A stretch of 64,000 nucleotides of DNA from a virus: IMG/VR virus record IMGVR_UViG_3300025093_000015, positions 1 through 64,000 of that record. One strand, 5' to 3'. The translations under genes were made by a program, and so were the position numbers. This document shows, piece by piece, positions 24,413 through 32,347 of this stretch; position 1 is the stretch's first letter, and every line of letters starts with the position of its first letter. The notes below the pieces were generated by a model, which searched no databases, was not told the DNA's origin, and saw only the letters and a program-made list of their open reading frames with translations.

Positions 24413-24752
24413 TTATTTTCATTGTTTTTAAGGCCCATATAGGCGTTTTTTTACTATTAAGAATGTCTAACCATTCCTTTGCGGTAGGAATATAATTATT
24501 ACAGTCCTCCCTTACATGCTGCTCTGCAACATATCTAGTATATACAGTTTTACCATCTGAATTTTTAAATGATTTACCAAATCTATCTTCACAAGCAAAG
24601 ATACCTTCACTGTGATGTCTAAACATTCTGTGCATAGAAGAACCTAACCAACTTTTAGTTTCATCCATCCAATCATGGATGTGAATATAATCTTCAGGTT
24701 TACCTCCAAACTTTCTTGCAGAAGATTTAGAATGCAGTAATGGATGAGCCAT
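24405..24752 (-). CDS. DUF6915-like protein
   Basis: 115 residues. MAHPLLHSKSSARKFGGKPE, YIHIHDWMDETKSWLGSSMH, FRHHSEGIFACEDRFG and RYVAEQHVREDCNNYIPTAK form a recurrent phage/bacterial His-rich pattern (HP..H..SS.k.fGG....Y..IH.W.DetK...D...R..rHHseGIf..E..FG....nSdG...pvR.vaEQHv.eD). Clustered His and Asp/Glu may bind metal. Function unknown. Confidence 0.7.
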   Translation of the reverse strand: MAHPLLHSKSSARKFGGKPEDYIHIHDWMDETKSWLGSSMHRMFRHHSEGIFACEDRFGKSFKNSDGKTVYTRYVAEQHVREDCNNYIPTAKEWLDILNSKKTPIWALKTMKIND

Positions 24753-25132
24753 TATGCTAAAGCTTCAGTAATAGGATTATCATCTACAGAATATTCATAG
24801 TTTTCAGTATGTCTTTGAGTGTGATGAATAGTTAATTCTCCTGTATCAACATTAATTTCTAAACTTCCATAACCACCATCATTATTAACCCAGTCCCACT
24901 CAACATTTCTACTTATAAAATGATAAAGTGCTTCTTCAAACATACCAAGAAAATCATCAGGAACAATATCTTTGTCCCATTTTTCTTTACCTTTTTCATC
25001 TAATATATATGCATCAGTGCTATCAATACAACCATCATCACCACCCCCACTATAATGTATCTGAACTCTTACTATTCCTAGATCTTTTAGTTCTCTTAAT
25101 TTTAGTTTTTGTTTTATTGTTAGATTTTCCAT
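24752..25132 (-). CDS. DUF6878-like protein, overlapping RusA
   Basis: 126 residues with LGIVRVQIHYSGGGDDGCID, then GGYGSLEINVDTGELTIHHT, which resembles a small phage family having a 'v...YsGsGDsG.I' start and a 'vnvdtg.v..h...r' C-terminus. It begins 83 bases inside the RusA-like gene in another frame, an unusually long overlap. First codons MENLTIKQKLKLREL are A/T-rich. Role unknown. Confidence 0.6.
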   Translation of the reverse strand: MENLTIKQKLKLRELKDLGIVRVQIHYSGGGDDGCIDSTDAYILDEKGKEKWDKDIVPDDFLGMFEEALYHFISRNVEWDWVNNDGGYGSLEINVDTGELTIHHTQRHTENYEYSVDDNPITEALA

Positions 25133-25496
25133 TTTTAATTATTTTAATTTCAACACCTGGATTTTCTTTATCATACACATACTCTTCAAAATGTGGTAAC
25201 ATAAATGTCATGTTATCATCTTCAATCCACCCATGTTTTACCATGTCATCTTGAACTGTTTGTGCAGGATTTATATAATCAAACTTGTGCCGTGTACCTC
25301 TATAAAATTTAAATGATATTGTAACAGGAAGATCATGCTTTGCTAACTCTTTTGCAAAAGAAGCTGCATGCTTCTGATAATGTTTAGTAGTGTCCTTTCT
25401 ATACTTCATAACAGTTTTACTTGATATAAAATATTTACCAGTCCACCTTCTACCATTCTTACTTGAGGGTACATTCCCCGGTATAAACCATTTCAT
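25050..25496 (-). CDS. RusA-like Holliday junction nuclease
   Basis: 148 residues. Start MKWFIPGNVPSSKNGRRW and central FKFYRGTRHKFDYINPAQTV...GWIEDDN follow the RusA plan (basic substrate strand, then D-x-D-N and later [ED]-D-D). The second Asp of the usual D-x-D-N is Ile here (FDYIN), so catalysis may rely on other acids. A Lys/Arg-rich tail (KTKTKIKRTKRSRNSKSS) is encoded in the region overlapping the next gene. RusA enzymes resolve branched DNA. Four bases from the primase stop. Confidence 0.75.
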   Translation of the reverse strand: MKWFIPGNVPSSKNGRRWTGKYFISSKTVMKYRKDTTKHYQKHAASFAKELAKHDLPVTISFKFYRGTRHKFDYINPAQTVQDDMVKHGWIEDDNMTFMLPHFEEYVYDKENPGVEIKIIKNGKSNNKTKTKIKRTKRSRNSKSSDTL

Positions 25497-26470
25497 TGTC
25501 TTAAGTTTTTAATTAATAAAGGTTTGAGCATGCTATGCACTGCATCAAAACCATGTTCTTTAACAGCATCTGATAAATCTTTACAACTATCTAATGCAAA
25601 GCCGTTGATCTGATATAGTTCTTTATATCTATCTATGGCCTTACTACCTGCTGTATCATTATCAAACAAAGTTATAACTTTTTTATACTTATCCTTAAGA
25701 TTTTGAATTATATAGGGTTTAATTACTGTATTCTCTGAGTCAGGAGCAATAACCTCAAGGTTATAACCAAACTGACTAAGACACATTGCGTCTTTCAAAG
25801 AAGAACATATAACCAAATAAGGTTGATTATATTCTAACTGATCAAAGCCTTGCAGATGTGCATTGATCTTTATGAATTTATATTTTTTTTGTGACGGTTG
25901 GTATATTTTATAAACTTTACCATCCTTGTCAAAGTAACCATATAATTTTGGATACTCCATCCTAATAGTTTTTACACCATCAGGATCATCTTTTGACATA
26001 GTATAATATTCAAGAGGTTTTACATTATATTTCTCTAATGTTGACTTGCCAATATTAAATTGTAACCAGTACTGCTGATCCAATCTATTCCATGGCCGTT
26101 CACTGCAATAATCAACCTTATATCTAGGATGATCCTTAACCTCTATGTTATACTTACCTTTTTCTAATGCAAACTTATTGTAATCATTAATCATTTTGAA
26201 TACAGCCTTTGAGTAGTCTATACTAAAAAGCTCTTTAATCAGATCAATTTTGTTACCATAGTTTCCTGTTGAGAAATCCTTAAATTTATACTGCCTTGTA
26301 TTCTTATCAACAAAGACCCACATGCTTGGTGTTCTTTCACCCGGATTAAATATAGAATGTATTCTAACATTTTGTCCAGTTAAACTTTCTGGTAAATCCA
26401 AATAGTATTGAAACACCCAAGCACTTGGAACTTTGCTTTCATCAGATACAAGATTCTTTGTACTTATCAT
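25493..26470 (-). CDS. DNA primase, Toprim type
   Basis: 325 residues from ATG at 26470 (leader AATATTATTATG); an upstream start at 26518 adds a poor stretch. The N-terminal part carries HSIFNPGERTPSMWVFVDKN then YKFKDFSTG, the primase zinc-domain strand pattern but without the Cys ligands. The Toprim core is YLVICSSLKDAMCL and KVITLFDNDTAGSKAIDRY, with the D-x-D pair in LFDND and Glu replaced by Ser-Ser at motif one. It makes RNA primers together with the DnaB helicase encoded upstream. Confidence 0.8.
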   Translation of the reverse strand: MISTKNLVSDESKVPSAWVFQYYLDLPESLTGQNVRIHSIFNPGERTPSMWVFVDKNTRQYKFKDFSTGNYGNKIDLIKELFSIDYSKAVFKMINDYNKFALEKGKYNIEVKDHPRYKVDYCSERPWNRLDQQYWLQFNIGKSTLEKYNVKPLEYYTMSKDDPDGVKTIRMEYPKLYGYFDKDGKVYKIYQPSQKKYKFIKINAHLQGFDQLEYNQPYLVICSSLKDAMCLSQFGYNLEVIAPDSENTVIKPYIIQNLKDKYKKVITLFDNDTAGSKAIDRYKELYQINGFALDSCKDLSDAVKEHGFDAVHSMLKPLLIKNLRQ

Positions 26471-26572
26471 AATAATATTGGGGCTGAGGGTTGGATAACG
26501 CAAGTGTTTTCTCCTCAATTAAGCTGGTATTACCACGTCTGGATTTACACCATTCAACACCCCTTTTATTAT

Positions 26573-27274
26573 TTACAGTTCAAAGTCAGATCCACTACCT
26601 GATGTTCCTTCAAATGAAGAATCAGCAGCTGGTGTCTCTTTCCTTACAATCTCTCTAAGATGTGTAGACTTATCATATGTCATAAGTCTAGACTTAGTAG
26701 TATCAATATCTATAGCTTCTACAGGAACTCCATCTTTAGATGGTCTAGGTAAATAAAGATCATCATTAACATAACCTTCTTTATTTTCCCATTGTCTTGA
26801 ACCTATACAAGCATTAAAGAAATCACTATTAGCAAACAACGCTGATGCTTTTGTCATAAAAGCTTCTATTGTGTCTGCCTCAATAGCATCTAGTTCATCT
26901 CTTTTACCTAATTGCTCAGATAAAAAAATCATAGACTTCAATACTTCTTGATCTCTAGATACTTCACGTCCACTTGGAAGTGTTGCATCTTTATATGGAT
27001 AAGGAGTCATTCTAACTCTACCCACTTGACCTTCATATCTACCTTTAGATTGATCATTCATATCTCTATAGAAACCTTCAAAGTCTCCCTTAACTGGTTC
27101 TGTCTCTACATGTAGAGTAATATTGTACGCTTCAGAGTCATATGGTGTTTTATCAAATGTAACAGAATTAATTCTAACAACTTGATTACCTGGACTCATT
27201 ACTGGTTTTGGTCTGCTTGATCCAGCAGACATGTCTTTTGTATTAAACATAACTTTACTTTTTACTTCATTCAT
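26573..27274 (-). CDS. Putative single-stranded DNA-binding protein
   Basis: 233 residues. An OB-like strand pattern (NQVVRINSVTFDKTPYDSEA then YNITLHVET, GDFEGFYRDM, YEGQVGRVRMTPYPYKD) recurs in Bacteroidota phage proteins linked to SSBs. A linker rich in Asp/Ser follows, ending GTSGSGSDFEL, an acidic tip ending in hydrophobic residues as SSB tails do. It sits directly between primase and the Sak4-like ATPase. SSB identity is inferred from context and tail; no canonical SSB motif is obvious. Confidence 0.5.
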   Translation of the reverse strand: MNEVKSKVMFNTKDMSAGSSRPKPVMSPGNQVVRINSVTFDKTPYDSEAYNITLHVETEPVKGDFEGFYRDMNDQSKGRYEGQVGRVRMTPYPYKDATLPSGREVSRDQEVLKSMIFLSEQLGKRDELDAIEADTIEAFMTKASALFANSDFFNACIGSRQWENKEGYVNDDLYLPRPSKDGVPVEAIDIDTTKSRLMTYDKSTHLREIVRKETPAADSSFEGTSGSGSDFEL

Positions 27275-27279
27275 AATAA

Positions 27280-27960
27280 TTAATTTTCATAAGTTGTAAT
27301 ACAATCCTTTACGAATTGTAAATCATTAGGTATAAAGGAATCTTCAAACATTCCCATTGGAGATTTACATGTGTTTTCTCCATTATTTTGTGTATCAAAC
27401 CCATATTCTAATGAGTCTTCATTCTTCTTAACTCTACCAAATAATACAATAGAGAAAAGACCTTCCAAAGTTAAAGTATTATCTATCATCTTACCAATAG
27501 TTTTAGCTTTAACTTTTCTGTGTCCGTTAATATCAGTTGAATCTTCTGAATGAGTTAAGAAAAAGATAGTTAAGTCTTCTCTCATGTCTTTAGGCATCTT
27601 AGCAACTTGTGCTAAATTTGCTGCAATTTGAGTAAACTTATCATAACCTTTCTCACTAGCTCTATCAAAGTATTCAAAGCTGGACATATACTGCCAATCA
27701 TCAATAACTAATGTTTTGATGTGTGGCATCTTATCATTGACATGCATCATAGCCTTAACTATACCATTAGCAGATGAAGCTGAAGTCATATTACCCTTTG
27801 GATTTTCTTTACTAATATTTACGTAATTCTTCTTCCAACCTTTAAATGGTAACGGCTTGTTAGCAATGTTGATGATAAATGTTTCTTTAGGATCTAATGT
27901 CCTAATAGATGTGGACTTACCTGTCCCTGAGTCTGCAATGACTAATACACTTTGTGCCAT
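27280..27960 (-). CDS. Sak4-like RecA-fold ATPase
   Basis: 226 residues. Walker A: VLVIADSGTGKSTSIRTL near the start. Walker B: IKTLVIDDWQYMSSFEYFDR. A third strand TIFFLTHSEDSTDINGHRKV with a sensor His/Ser, and KAKTIGKMIDNTLTLEGLFS. This short RecA-like plan is that of Sak4 single-strand annealing ATPases, which pair with an SSB in phage recombination; the SSB-like gene follows by six bases. AAA+ identity is sure; Sak4 assignment is by motif order. Confidence 0.75.
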   Translation of the reverse strand: MAQSVLVIADSGTGKSTSIRTLDPKETFIINIANKPLPFKGWKKNYVNISKENPKGNMTSASSANGIVKAMMHVNDKMPHIKTLVIDDWQYMSSFEYFDRASEKGYDKFTQIAANLAQVAKMPKDMREDLTIFFLTHSEDSTDINGHRKVKAKTIGKMIDNTLTLEGLFSIVLFGRVKKNEDSLEYGFDTQNNGENTCKSPMGMFEDSFIPNDLQFVKDCITTYEN

Positions 27961-27962
27961 AC

Positions 27963-28493
27963 TTATTTATTTAATTTATTACTTATACTTAATAATGCTC
28001 TCTCAATACCTTTTAGTACATCTAGCATATCTCTACCAGTCTCTGGGTCTGGTAATTTAATTTTGTCAAAGTCTTCTTTAATGTCTTTAGTAGTAAACTT
28101 TTGTCCTCTACTAGTTACATCATTCATAGGCTTTAACTCTGAAACAGGTATTAGATGTCTTTCAAATCCTGAGTTACTTGTAATTAGTTCATACTCTTCT
28201 TTCCAATGTGGATTATGTTTAACTAAATACAATGTTCTCTTTGGATCTTCAGACTCATATTGTATACTTACAAACTCTGTGTAAATATCTTTACCTTTTT
28301 CTAATTCACTAGGAAAAAATGATACATATAGTTCATCTTTACCAGTGGGTCTATAGGCCATCTTAGGAATATATAAAGCATGCTTTTCTCCAACACTATC
28401 AAAGTATGGTTGATGCTCTTCCCTAAGCTTGGAAACTTTCTGTTTACGTTCAGCTGGAGTCATAATATTATCTTTTAATTTTGTGCTTATCAT
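27963..28493 (-). CDS. Unknown protein of the replication block (176 aa)
   Basis: 176 residues. Contains ELYVSFFPSELEKGKDIYTE, FVSIQYESEDPKRTLYLVKH and a helical C-terminus (MLDVLKGIERALLSISNKLN). Starts three bases after the DnaB stop; an internal ATG at 28463 is an alternative start. The two bases separating it from the Sak4-like gene place it in the same transcript. No family recognised. Confidence 0.55.
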   Translation of the reverse strand: MISTKLKDNIMTPAERKQKVSKLREEHQPYFDSVGEKHALYIPKMAYRPTGKDELYVSFFPSELEKGKDIYTEFVSIQYESEDPKRTLYLVKHNPHWKEEYELITSNSGFERHLIPVSELKPMNDVTSRGQKFTTKDIKEDFDKIKLPDPETGRDMLDVLKGIERALLSISNKLNK

Positions 28494-28495
28494 AA

Positions 28496-29443
28496 TTATC
28501 TTCTTTCTTGCTGAGGTGGAGTATCCATCTCTGCTATTTGCATTCTCTCAAACTGAGCTTTGAAAAAACTCATTCTTGTGTCACCATTTCTGGCTTTTAG
28601 AAAATGTAAAACTAGTGTTTTATCATCTTGTATAATATATCTATCAGGGCCATAGAATCTAATCTTTTGTTTTGCAGGACGGTTAATACCAATCAAGGTA
28701 TCAGCATGTTGTAACATTGCATCTGAACCAAATATATCTGATTCAAGAACATAGTTACCATACTTACCATCTACTGCTCTATCCGGATTATCTATGTTTC
28801 TGTTTAACTGTGACAGTGCTATAAACATACAAGGATATTCACGTTTAACTTGTGTAAAAAACTCACCCAGCTCAAATAACATATCTAATCTGTTATTTTG
28901 ATATGGTGCTCTTTTTACTAGTATAGTGTGATCTAAAGTTATAATAGTCTTTTGACCTTGATGTTCATTCATATACATGTCTATTTGTTCACGCATTTGA
29001 TTTACAGTCATAGGTGTAGATATAATATCCACTGGACTTTTAACTCTATCTTTTGCATACGAGTGACATTTATCAAATGTATCTTTAGTTAAAGTATGAC
29101 CAGCACTACATAACTCTTTATATGTTTTACCGGTTATTGAACTAAACTCTCTTAATGCTGAGGTTCTACCTACCATCTCAAATTGAAACTCAAGAACTCT
29201 GTAGTTTTCTTCAGGATTAAGAACAAATGATTCTCTAATTATTTGATCTTTAATTAATGTCTTACCTGACCCTGGTCTACCGCCTATAACAGTAAGAGTA
29301 TTCCACTCTAATCCATCTGTTACAGCATCATTAAACTTAGGCCATGGTGTTTGTATAGACTTCTCCTTACCGGATTGTCTGTCAAGCATATATTTAAGTG
29401 CTTCATTAAATGATTGATATTGTCCATGCCATGCTTCTTTCAT
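28496..29443 (-). CDS. Replicative DnaB-like helicase
   Basis: 315 residues, the C-terminal RecA-like half only (full DnaB is about 450-470). Walker A: LTVIGGRPGSGKTLIKDQII. Motif H1a/E: VLEFQFEMVGRTSALREFSS. Walker B: KTIITLDHTILVKR, and the Gln sensor: MFIALSQLNRNIDNPDRAVD with ESDIFGSDAMLQHAD. It unwinds DNA ahead of the polymerase. The missing N-terminal primase-interacting domain is common in compact phage DnaB. Overlaps the winged-helix gene by four bases. Confidence 0.9.
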   Translation of the reverse strand: MKEAWHGQYQSFNEALKYMLDRQSGKEKSIQTPWPKFNDAVTDGLEWNTLTVIGGRPGSGKTLIKDQIIRESFVLNPEENYRVLEFQFEMVGRTSALREFSSITGKTYKELCSAGHTLTKDTFDKCHSYAKDRVKSPVDIISTPMTVNQMREQIDMYMNEHQGQKTIITLDHTILVKRAPYQNNRLDMLFELGEFFTQVKREYPCMFIALSQLNRNIDNPDRAVDGKYGNYVLESDIFGSDAMLQHADTLIGINRPAKQKIRFYGPDRYIIQDDKTLVLHFLKARNGDTRMSFFKAQFERMQIAEMDTPPQQERR

Positions 29444-29988
29444 ACTACTTTCTCTTTAAAGTGGTTATCTTCAGGCTCTACTCCATCTCTAATCATATCA
29501 CAATAATCTGCAAGGTCAGATGTTCTGACTTTAGATTTATCTTGTTTACTAATAAAGTACTGACTTGTTTTCATATACATATAATCATTGTCTCTGTATG
29601 CATTAACATACATGCTTGTTGCATCTATAACTTCATCCCAACTAAAATCATAGTTTTCAAAGAACCATCTAAATGAATTTTCTAATGTTTTTACATTTAC
29701 ACGTGCAGGTTTACCACTTGGTAGCTTACCTGCAGGAAATATATCTCTATATTCATTGATTCTTTTCAAGAACTCTTTACCCATAAGCTGAATACTAGTT
29801 CTTTTTTTAGCTTTAATAAAGTAATTTTCAAATCTTGCTATTACTTTATTAGCTTTTATAGATAATGAACCATCCTGTTCAATGAAACCTAATGACTTAA
29901 GTTGTTGAACATCTGATTTACTATCAGGCAAGGGTAATGACAGACTCTTCTTTATTCCGTAAAGAATCAAGAATTGATTGGGTGTCAT
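29440..29988 (-). CDS. Winged-helix protein, candidate helicase loader
   Basis: 182 residues starting MTPNQFLILYGIKKSLSL, a wHTH-like opening, with a C-terminal helical domain (SFRWFFENYDFSWDEVIDA, then MYMKTSQYFISKQDKS). A Shine-Dalgarno-like AAGGAG lies five bases before this ATG, rare in this genome; a longer start at 30024 is possible. Between DnaA domain-IV and DnaB genes, with overlaps at both sides, which suits a helicase loader or initiator. Function is inferred. Confidence 0.5.
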   Translation of the reverse strand: MTPNQFLILYGIKKSLSLPLPDSKSDVQQLKSLGFIEQDGSLSIKANKVIARFENYFIKAKKRTSIQLMGKEFLKRINEYRDIFPAGKLPSGKPARVNVKTLENSFRWFFENYDFSWDEVIDATSMYVNAYRDNDYMYMKTSQYFISKQDKSKVRTSDLADYCDMIRDGVEPEDNHFKEKVV

Positions 29989-30505
29989 TTTCTCCTTCAG
30001 TATTTGTTGAAATAATTCCCACATAATCTTTAATGTTTTTTAATACAGCTTTATGTACTACCATATAATCCGTTTCATTAGTATCTATCATGTTTTGTAC
30101 TGACTTTACTGAGTGTAACACAGTAGCATGATCTCTATTTATAAACTGTCCTATTCTAGTAGTAGTAAATCCAAGATTCCTTGCTATATATGTGTAACAT
30201 TGTACCCATATTAAAACATTTCTTCTTCTAGATTTAATGATCATGGAGTCTACATAACTGAGTGAAGGATCTATTTCATGCATTGTATGTATTACAATTT
30301 CTTCAAGTTCCTTAAGTTTATTAGTTATGTTTATATTGGCTAATGCATCTATTTCATTTTTCCACATAGTGGTGTAATTCTTTACACTAGATGAGCCTAA
30401 TTTTTCACTGACAATTACTTGCAGTTTTTTTTTATATTTTAATTCAAAGTTATTTACAAACAACTGAATTTCTCTAGTCATTTGCTTATGTTCTTCTTCA
30501 AACAT
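29924..30505 (-). CDS. DnaA domain-IV-like protein without the ATPase part
   Basis: 193 residues. Residues about 100-145 include RRRNVLIWVQCYTYIARNLG then TTTRIGQFINRDHATVLHSV, matching the DnaA DNA-binding signature (R-D-H-[TA]-T-V-L-H). The AAA+ domain is absent; the first 90 residues are an unrelated charged coiled coil (LKELEEIVIHTMHEIDPSLS). It should bind DnaA-box DNA (TTATCCACA) without hydrolysing ATP. First gene of the leftward replication block, divergent from 30559. Confidence 0.85.
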   Translation of the reverse strand: MFEEEHKQMTREIQLFVNNFELKYKKKLQVIVSEKLGSSSVKNYTTMWKNEIDALANINITNKLKELEEIVIHTMHEIDPSLSYVDSMIIKSRRRNVLIWVQCYTYIARNLGFTTTRIGQFINRDHATVLHSVKSVQNMIDTNETDYMVVHKAVLKNIKDYVGIISTNTEGENDTQSILDSLRNKEESVITLA

Positions 30506-30546
30506 ATTTATTGGTTTTAAAGTTTACAAAGATAAGAAATTTTTGT

Positions 30547-30554
30547 TATATTTG
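30547..30554 (+). promoter_or_regulatory. Putative host-type promoter -7 box (TATATTTG)
   Basis: TATATTTG lies four bases before the ATG at 30559, so transcription could start on or next to the start codon (leaderless). A weak GTTTA sits about 20 bases upstream. Faces the DnaA-like gene's start across a 53-base gap. Confidence 0.5.
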
Positions 30555-30558
30555 CCAC

Positions 30559-30699
30559 ATGAACAACACGTTTCTCATACAAAATTTAATGGTTGCAATT
30601 AAAGAACCAAGTATAAAAAAACTAAGGATTAAAACTAATCCTGATTTATTAAAATTTTTAAATAATGGCAAAGAAATTAACAAAAAAACAAATAGCTGA
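30559..30699 (+). CDS. Small basic protein, unknown (46 aa)
   Basis: ATG at 30559 (an upstream start at 30511 lies before the promoter box). MNNTFLIQNLMVAIKEPSIK then KLRIKTNPDLLKFLNNGKE, ending NKKTNS. Short helices with a Lys-rich end. It overlaps the next gene's start by 35 bases. Weak on its own; supported mainly by the box just upstream. Confidence 0.4.
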   Translation: MNNTFLIQNLMVAIKEPSIKKLRIKTNPDLLKFLNNGKEINKKTNS

Positions 30700-31201
30700 A
30701 AGATCTAATAAAGCTAAAGAAGCTATTAGAAATAACAAAGTTGTACAATTAGTACCTGATGCTATTACTCAGATACCTTTTACAACAGAATTTAGAACAT
30801 ATATAGAAGAAACTATAAATTATCTTTTTAGTTTGCATAGTGAAGATCATACAATAAAAGCATTACATCATATTAAAACAAACTTTGAACATATCAAAGA
30901 AGATGATCCTGTTGATCCATATATGAATTCATTATGGACATTAATGACAATTCAAACAGAAATGAATAGACAAGCTGTTGAACAAGGAAATGTCATTGTT
31001 ACAGATGAAGATGTAGATGAAGCTACTAAAAAGATGATTAAATCTTTAGAAACTTTTAATGAAGATGAATTAAAAGATATGTTTAAAGAGGTTAATGGTA
31101 ATTATGAAAATATGAGAAAAGAAGATGAAGCTAGAAGAGCTACAACAACTGATAATAATAGTGCATCAGCATATGACTCTCCACAATCTAACGAAGATTA
31201 G
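30665..31201 (+). CDS. Unknown rightward protein in a leftward region (178 aa)
   Basis: 178 residues, Lys-rich start (MAKKLTKKQIAERSNKAKEA), mixed alpha/beta centre and long acidic helix (VTDEDVDEATKKMIKSLETF then NEDELKDMFKEV), with a low-complexity tail (TTTDNNSASAYDSPQSNED). Convergent with, and overlapping by 14 bases, the NinB-like gene. No family recognised; it and the small protein before it form an isolated rightward pair. Confidence 0.55.
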   Translation: MAKKLTKKQIAERSNKAKEAIRNNKVVQLVPDAITQIPFTTEFRTYIEETINYLFSLHSEDHTIKALHHIKTNFEHIKEDDPVDPYMNSLWTLMTIQTEMNRQAVEQGNVIVTDEDVDEATKKMIKSLETFNEDELKDMFKEVNGNYENMRKEDEARRATTTDNNSASAYDSPQSNED

Positions 31202-31571
31202 ATCCAACTTCATCACCTAATTCTATAATTTCTTGTATTACAGAGTTTAATTCCTCTTTACTACAATCTCCAAAAGATTTGCAGTACTCAGTTCCATTCT
31301 TATTGAAACAGAGTCCTGCTTTTCTTTTTACAAGTAATTTCATTTCACTAAAAGAATAACCAAGATCATTTGCAAGTTGTCTTATACTTACATGTATCTT
31401 AGCTATCTGTGCATTAGTGCCATTATCACCTGAGATGCTAATAAATATTTCTACTTTAGCTCCTTCAGGTAAATCTTCTACAAACTTATTGTATATTGTT
31501 TCTTGTGCTTTAACATTATATTCCAACTTACCATCACGTTTGGTTAGGTTGGCAAATAAATTTGCTTTCAT
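31188..31571 (-). CDS. NinB-like recombination accessory protein
   Basis: 127 residues from ATG at 31571 (an upstream ATG at 31586 adds five weak residues). Pattern HVSIRQLANDLGYSFSEMKL then VKRKAGLCFNK...YCKSFGDCSKEELNSVIQEI follows the NinB-type plan (h..I..lA...G.s..E.k..vk...g, then kS....s..E....I..i). NinB acts with other nucleases in phage recombination. Two Cys residues (GLCF, YCKS) could bind metal. Moderate identification. Overlaps its neighbours on both sides. Confidence 0.5.
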   Translation of the reverse strand: MKANLFANLTKRDGKLEYNVKAQETIYNKFVEDLPEGAKVEIFISISGDNGTNAQIAKIHVSIRQLANDLGYSFSEMKLLVKRKAGLCFNKNGTEYCKSFGDCSKEELNSVIQEIIELGDEVGSNLR

Positions 31572-31942
31572 GATACATCCATACAATTATCCCAATCAAA
31601 CACACAATCTGGATAATGAATCTCATTAAACTGTCCCATTATATTATTAAGGATTGTTATAGAGTTATCTTGTGATATTGATTCAGGTAGTTTTTCTCCT
31701 ATTCCTAATGATCTTAAGACAGCATTAGCTTCTTCAACTCTACTAAGCTTACAATATCTTGTTGAATCATTATGTATATACATGCCATAAAACATGCCGC
31801 GGCCTTGTTCTACATAAGATACATTAATCTTTGTAGGAGCAAGCCTTGTTTTTCTATTTAATTTTCTTTCTATTTGAGTTGCTATGTAAAATCCAATAAG
31901 CATACCAGCAAGTATAGAAAAAAACCATATTGTTATTTCCAT
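31568..31942 (-). CDS. N-terminally membrane-anchored protein, unknown
   Basis: 124 residues. MEITIWFFSILAGMLIGFYI is a membrane helix; the rest is soluble with strands KINVSYVEQGRGMFYGMYI, a helical NDSTRYCKLSRVEEANAVL stretch and an acidic Cys-containing end (PDCVFDWDNCMDVS). The cytosolic or periplasmic side cannot be told. Overlaps the NinB-like gene by four bases. Confidence 0.6.
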   Translation of the reverse strand: MEITIWFFSILAGMLIGFYIATQIERKLNRKTRLAPTKINVSYVEQGRGMFYGMYIHNDSTRYCKLSRVEEANAVLRSLGIGEKLPESISQDNSITILNNIMGQFNEIHYPDCVFDWDNCMDVS

Positions 31943-31943
31943 A

Positions 31944-32180
31944 TTATTTAAATCTTAATGTATTAATATCAACAAGAACAAATTCTTGTCCACATTTAGT
32001 ACAGTTAATATCATCTGTTGCCATGTAGTTTAATGTTTTACTAGAACAGTTAGGACATAGTTGATCCATCTGCGCTGGAGTATTTTTTGTTTGGTTATAA
32101 TACCATTCAAGATACTCCATAGCAGATTTATCAGTCCCAGACTGCATATATTCCATATGCACTTCTTTCATTCTACCCAT
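31944..32180 (-). CDS. Small zinc-ribbon protein
   Basis: 78 residues. A helical N-terminus is followed by LCPNCSSKTLNYMATDD then INCTKCGQEFVLV, two CxxC pairs 16 residues apart forming a zinc ribbon. Zinc ribbons of this sort bind nucleic acid or partner proteins. One base before the membrane protein gene. Function unknown. Confidence 0.7.
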   Translation of the reverse strand: MGRMKEVHMEYMQSGTDKSAMEYLEWYYNQTKNTPAQMDQLCPNCSSKTLNYMATDDINCTKCGQEFVLVDINTLRFK

Positions 32181-32183
32181 AAC

Positions 32184-32345
32184 TTAAGGCTTTTTATAGT
32201 ATTCTATATACAAAGAGTCTAAACTATAATAATAGTTTGCTTGCAGTATATCAATTTCTTTTTGAATTAGCAATTGACGTTGTGTTATATCTTGTGATAC
32301 ACCACACGATGCTAAAAATAATACTAACATTATTAAATATTTCAT
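32184..32345 (-). CDS. Small lipoprotein (53 aa)
   Basis: ATG at 32345, TAA at 32186-32184. MKYLIMLVLFLASCGVSQDI is a lipoprotein signal with lipobox LASC and a lipidated Cys at residue 14. The mature part is 40 residues (a Gln-rich helix, then YYYSLDSLYIEYYKKP). Very short phage lipoproteins act as outer spanin partners or surface exclusion factors; here the role is open. Three bases before the helicase gene. Confidence 0.6.
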   Translation of the reverse strand: MKYLIMLVLFLASCGVSQDITQRQLLIQKEIDILQANYYYSLDSLYIEYYKKP

Positions 32346-32347
32346 AA

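Noticed and set aside
30511-30558. Longer start for the small protein at 30559
   Set aside because: It lies upstream of the -7 box, so it would not be on the transcript from that promoter.
31568-31629. Rightward frame opposite the NinB-like and membrane genes
   Set aside because: Antisense shadow of coding sequence with no start context.
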